From a virus, in IMG/VR virus record IMGVR_UViG_3300030339_000923, positions 1 through 36,244 of that record: 36,244 bases of DNA. The stretch is one strand, 5' to 3'. Position 1 is the first letter of the stretch. Each line of letters begins with the position of its first letter. The notes beneath the pieces were generated by a model. That model searched no databases, was not told where the DNA came from, and saw nothing but the letters and a program-made list of their open reading frames with translations. Shown here one piece after another: positions 34,933 to 36,244 of the stretch. The position numbers and the translations under genes were made by a program.

Positions 34933-34999
34933 GAGTAACTCGTCTAATTGGTTAGGGCACTCCGAAGAGGGGAGATAGGGTTCGATTCCCTAATACTCG
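34933..34999 (+). tRNA. Degenerate tRNA-like element
   Basis: D arm GTCT...GGGC with loop AATTGGTTA, T arm TAGGG/CCCTA with loop TTCGATT, acceptor GAGTA/TACTC, and discriminator G. The anticodon hairpin CTCC/GGAG has loop GAAGAGG without U33, and only 1 nt of variable loop remains. Likely a pseudo-tRNA or tRNA-like RNA rather than a working tRNA. Confidence 0.4.
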
Positions 35000-35221
35000 C
35001 TTAAATTTGCTTCTCTTATTATTATTAGTCCCTAGCAATGCTGATACTAATGAAATAAGAAGGAGTAATTTTTATTAGATAAACAAGTAGGTGTCACATT
35101 ACAGCCCTGAATACATTTAACGGATTAAATTCACTCTGATGTATTAAGACTTGCAGAAATTTGAATATTTTAACGATTAGTTTGGTACGTATAAGTTAAA
35201 CTTAGACTAGCCCATTAATAT

Positions 35222-35229
35222 TATATTTG
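35222..35229 (+). promoter_or_regulatory. Candidate promoter -7 box for lipoprotein gene
   Basis: TATATTTG matches the Bacteroidetes TAnnTTTG consensus and lies 53 nt upstream of ATG 35282. No good TTTG box is visible 20 nt further upstream. Confidence 0.4.
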
Positions 35230-35281
35230 CAAATTGTAAAGAGCCTTGTTTATTAATATTAAATTTAAAAAAATAAATCAT

Positions 35282-35392
35282 ATGAAGAAAATTCTCTTTT
35301 TATTTCTCATGTTATTTTTAATGAGTTGTATAACTACTAAAAAAGTTAAACAACCTGTAGTTTTTGATCATTCTTATATTGTAAATAAATGA
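35282..35392 (+). CDS. Short lipoprotein, 36 aa, TGA stop
   Basis: MKKILFLFLMLFLMSC is a signal peptide with lipobox LMSC; only about 20 residues follow (ITTKKVKQPVVFDH...). The stop TGA 35390-35392 overlaps the next ATG as ATGA. Read as Trp it would run 18 more residues of unlikely composition into the next gene, so stop is favoured. It may be a small membrane-anchored early protein. Confidence 0.6.
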   Translation: MKKILFLFLMLFLMSCITTKKVKQPVVFDHSYIVNK

Positions 35393-36244
35393 GATACACT
35401 CTTAATCAACTTAAAAATAACAAGAAAATTGTTGTTTATTTAGAAACAAAAACTGATTGGCAGAAATTATTTGATCTTAAGATGTTTAACATAACTGTTG
35501 AATATTATGGTTCTTATTGTTATTCTTTAATAGATGATACTTATAGTGGTAGTTCAACTAAAACTAATCCTGGTGCTTATAATCATGACACAATAATTGT
35601 ACAATTTGATGAAATAGATTTTGATATAAATATTGAAAATAAAGAATTTTTAGAATCTATTAGTTGCCCTTATCAAGAAGGTGATCTTCTTGAAGGAAAA
35701 ATTGCTGATAGATGGATTTCTGAAATGGTATTACATGTTGAAAATAAACATATATTTTTATGTCAAAATAATTGTAATGGTATGAAATGTATAGATAAAC
35801 AAGGTTATAGCTATTCTTATAATATTTATGATGAATATCCTAAAAAAAATTGGGAAGATTCATTACATCTTTATAAAGTCACTGAATTATGTTATATTAA
35901 TACTAAAACATTTACAAAATTAACAAAAGATATTATGTCTGATGGCTTACCAAAATATTTTTGTATTGAATATAATGATTCAATTATTAATAAATTAATT
36001 GAATTATTTCCTGACTCTCAAGTAAAAGATGAATATAACGAATATGGTGGAGGATCTTTAAATTATATTGGTAGAACTGAAGATTATGAGGAGTTTACTA
36101 TTAATGATAAAAGTTATTTCGAACATGAAGATGTTCTATTTATTACTTCAAATCAATTTGATGAATTTTTAGATGCTAAATATTCTGTAAAAGGAGAATT
36201 TGATTCTTTTTCACTTAATACTCCATTATTTGAATATCAACAAG
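35389..36244 (+). CDS. Large hypothetical protein (3' end beyond window)
   Basis: At least 285 codons run off the right edge: MRYTLNQLKNNKKIVVYLET..., acidic and rich in Tyr, Asn and Asp (YNEYGGGSLNYIGRTEDYEEF). Three Trp are TGG and there is no in-frame TGA, in contrast to late genes of similar size. No domain is recognised in the visible part. The start overlaps the TGA of the lipoprotein gene by 4 nt. Confidence 0.75.
   Translation, partial: MRYTLNQLKNNKKIVVYLETKTDWQKLFDLKMFNITVEYYGSYCYSLIDDTYSGSSTKTNPGAYNHDTIIVQFDEIDFDINIENKEFLESISCPYQEGDLLEGKIADRWISEMVLHVENKHIFLCQNNCNGMKCIDKQGYSYSYNIYDEYPKKNWEDSLHLYKVTELCYINTKTFTKLTKDIMSDGLPKYFCIEYNDSIINKLIELFPDSQVKDEYNEYGGGSLNYIGRTEDYEEFTINDKSYFEHEDVLFITSNQFDEFLDAKYSVKGEFDSFSLNTPLFEYQQ

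Larger units (their letters stand above)
34164..35281 (+). other. 1.1-kb gene-free region of structured RNA elements
   Basis: No credible protein gene is present across 1,118 bases. The elements listed separately fill its first 840 bases. Additional stems include a perfect 14-nt palindrome at 34888-34901 (GAAAGTCGACTTTC) and CTTAC/GTAAG before the second tRNA-like element. About 35000-35210 shows nothing I can assign. Near the end, TATATTTG (35222-35229) fits a -7 box for the next genes. Confidence 0.6.

Noticed and set aside
34698-34955. Rightward ORF of 85 codons
   Set aside because: It starts with TTG and runs through the cloverleaf-like and tRNA-like elements; composition is not protein-like.

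Overview
The window looks like about 36 kb of a crAss-like (Crassvirales-type) double-stranded DNA phage infecting a Bacteroidales host. The reasons are a crAss-type large terminase and portal, AT-rich DNA, start sites without Shine-Dalgarno sequences, Bacteroidetes-type promoters (TTTG, about 20 nt, TAnnTTTG), and Bacteroidetes-type FISUMP domains. These family calls come from remembered similarity; no search was run.

The central feature is a reassigned stop codon. From 1 to about 27.4 kb, many genes read correctly only if TGA is Trp. I count 32 in-frame TGA codons; several fall exactly on family-conserved tryptophans (FISUMP positions and the thioredoxin WCxPC site). A tRNA with anticodon UCA, able to read UGA, is encoded at 23388..23459 (minus), beside two HNH endonuclease genes. 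The rightward genes from 28.9 to 36.2 kb use only TGG for Trp, and three of them appear to end in TGA overlapping the next ATG (ATGA). The phage therefore seems to use two codes in different gene sets.

Layout. (1) 18401 down to 1, leftward late operon: membrane/coiled-coil proteins, PD-(D/E)XK nuclease, Cys-rich protein, GroEL-like and GroES-like chaperonins, peptidoglycan-binding protein, terminase, FISUMP protein, portal, small head/tail proteins, second FISUMP protein, and a giant tail fibre running off the left edge. (2) 18736 to 22192, rightward: four virion-cargo-like proteins, including a lysozyme, sharing a short N-terminal motif with the peptidoglycan-binding protein. A bidirectional terminator follows. 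(3) 28466 down to 22253, leftward: a winged-helix regulator or initiator, about 14 small genes (thioredoxin, a possible Acb2/Tad1-like hairpin protein, many unknowns), a broken GIY-YIG gene, the UCA tRNA and two HNH genes, one frameshifted. (4) About 28.5 to 28.9 kb: control region with a promoter and three 16-bp iterons. (5) 28943 to 36244, rightward, probably early: short unknown genes, many preceded by an ACTCAAAA leader and hairpins, with a candidate hammerhead ribozyme, another structured RNA, and a 1.1-kb gene-free stretch of folded RNA elements including two tRNA-like sequences.

Working model (inference): the TGA-free early genes act first under the standard code. The UCA tRNA then accumulates and permits full-length terminase, portal, fibre and cargo proteins. 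The promoter-proximal half of the late operon is also TGA-free, which would allow its early translation.
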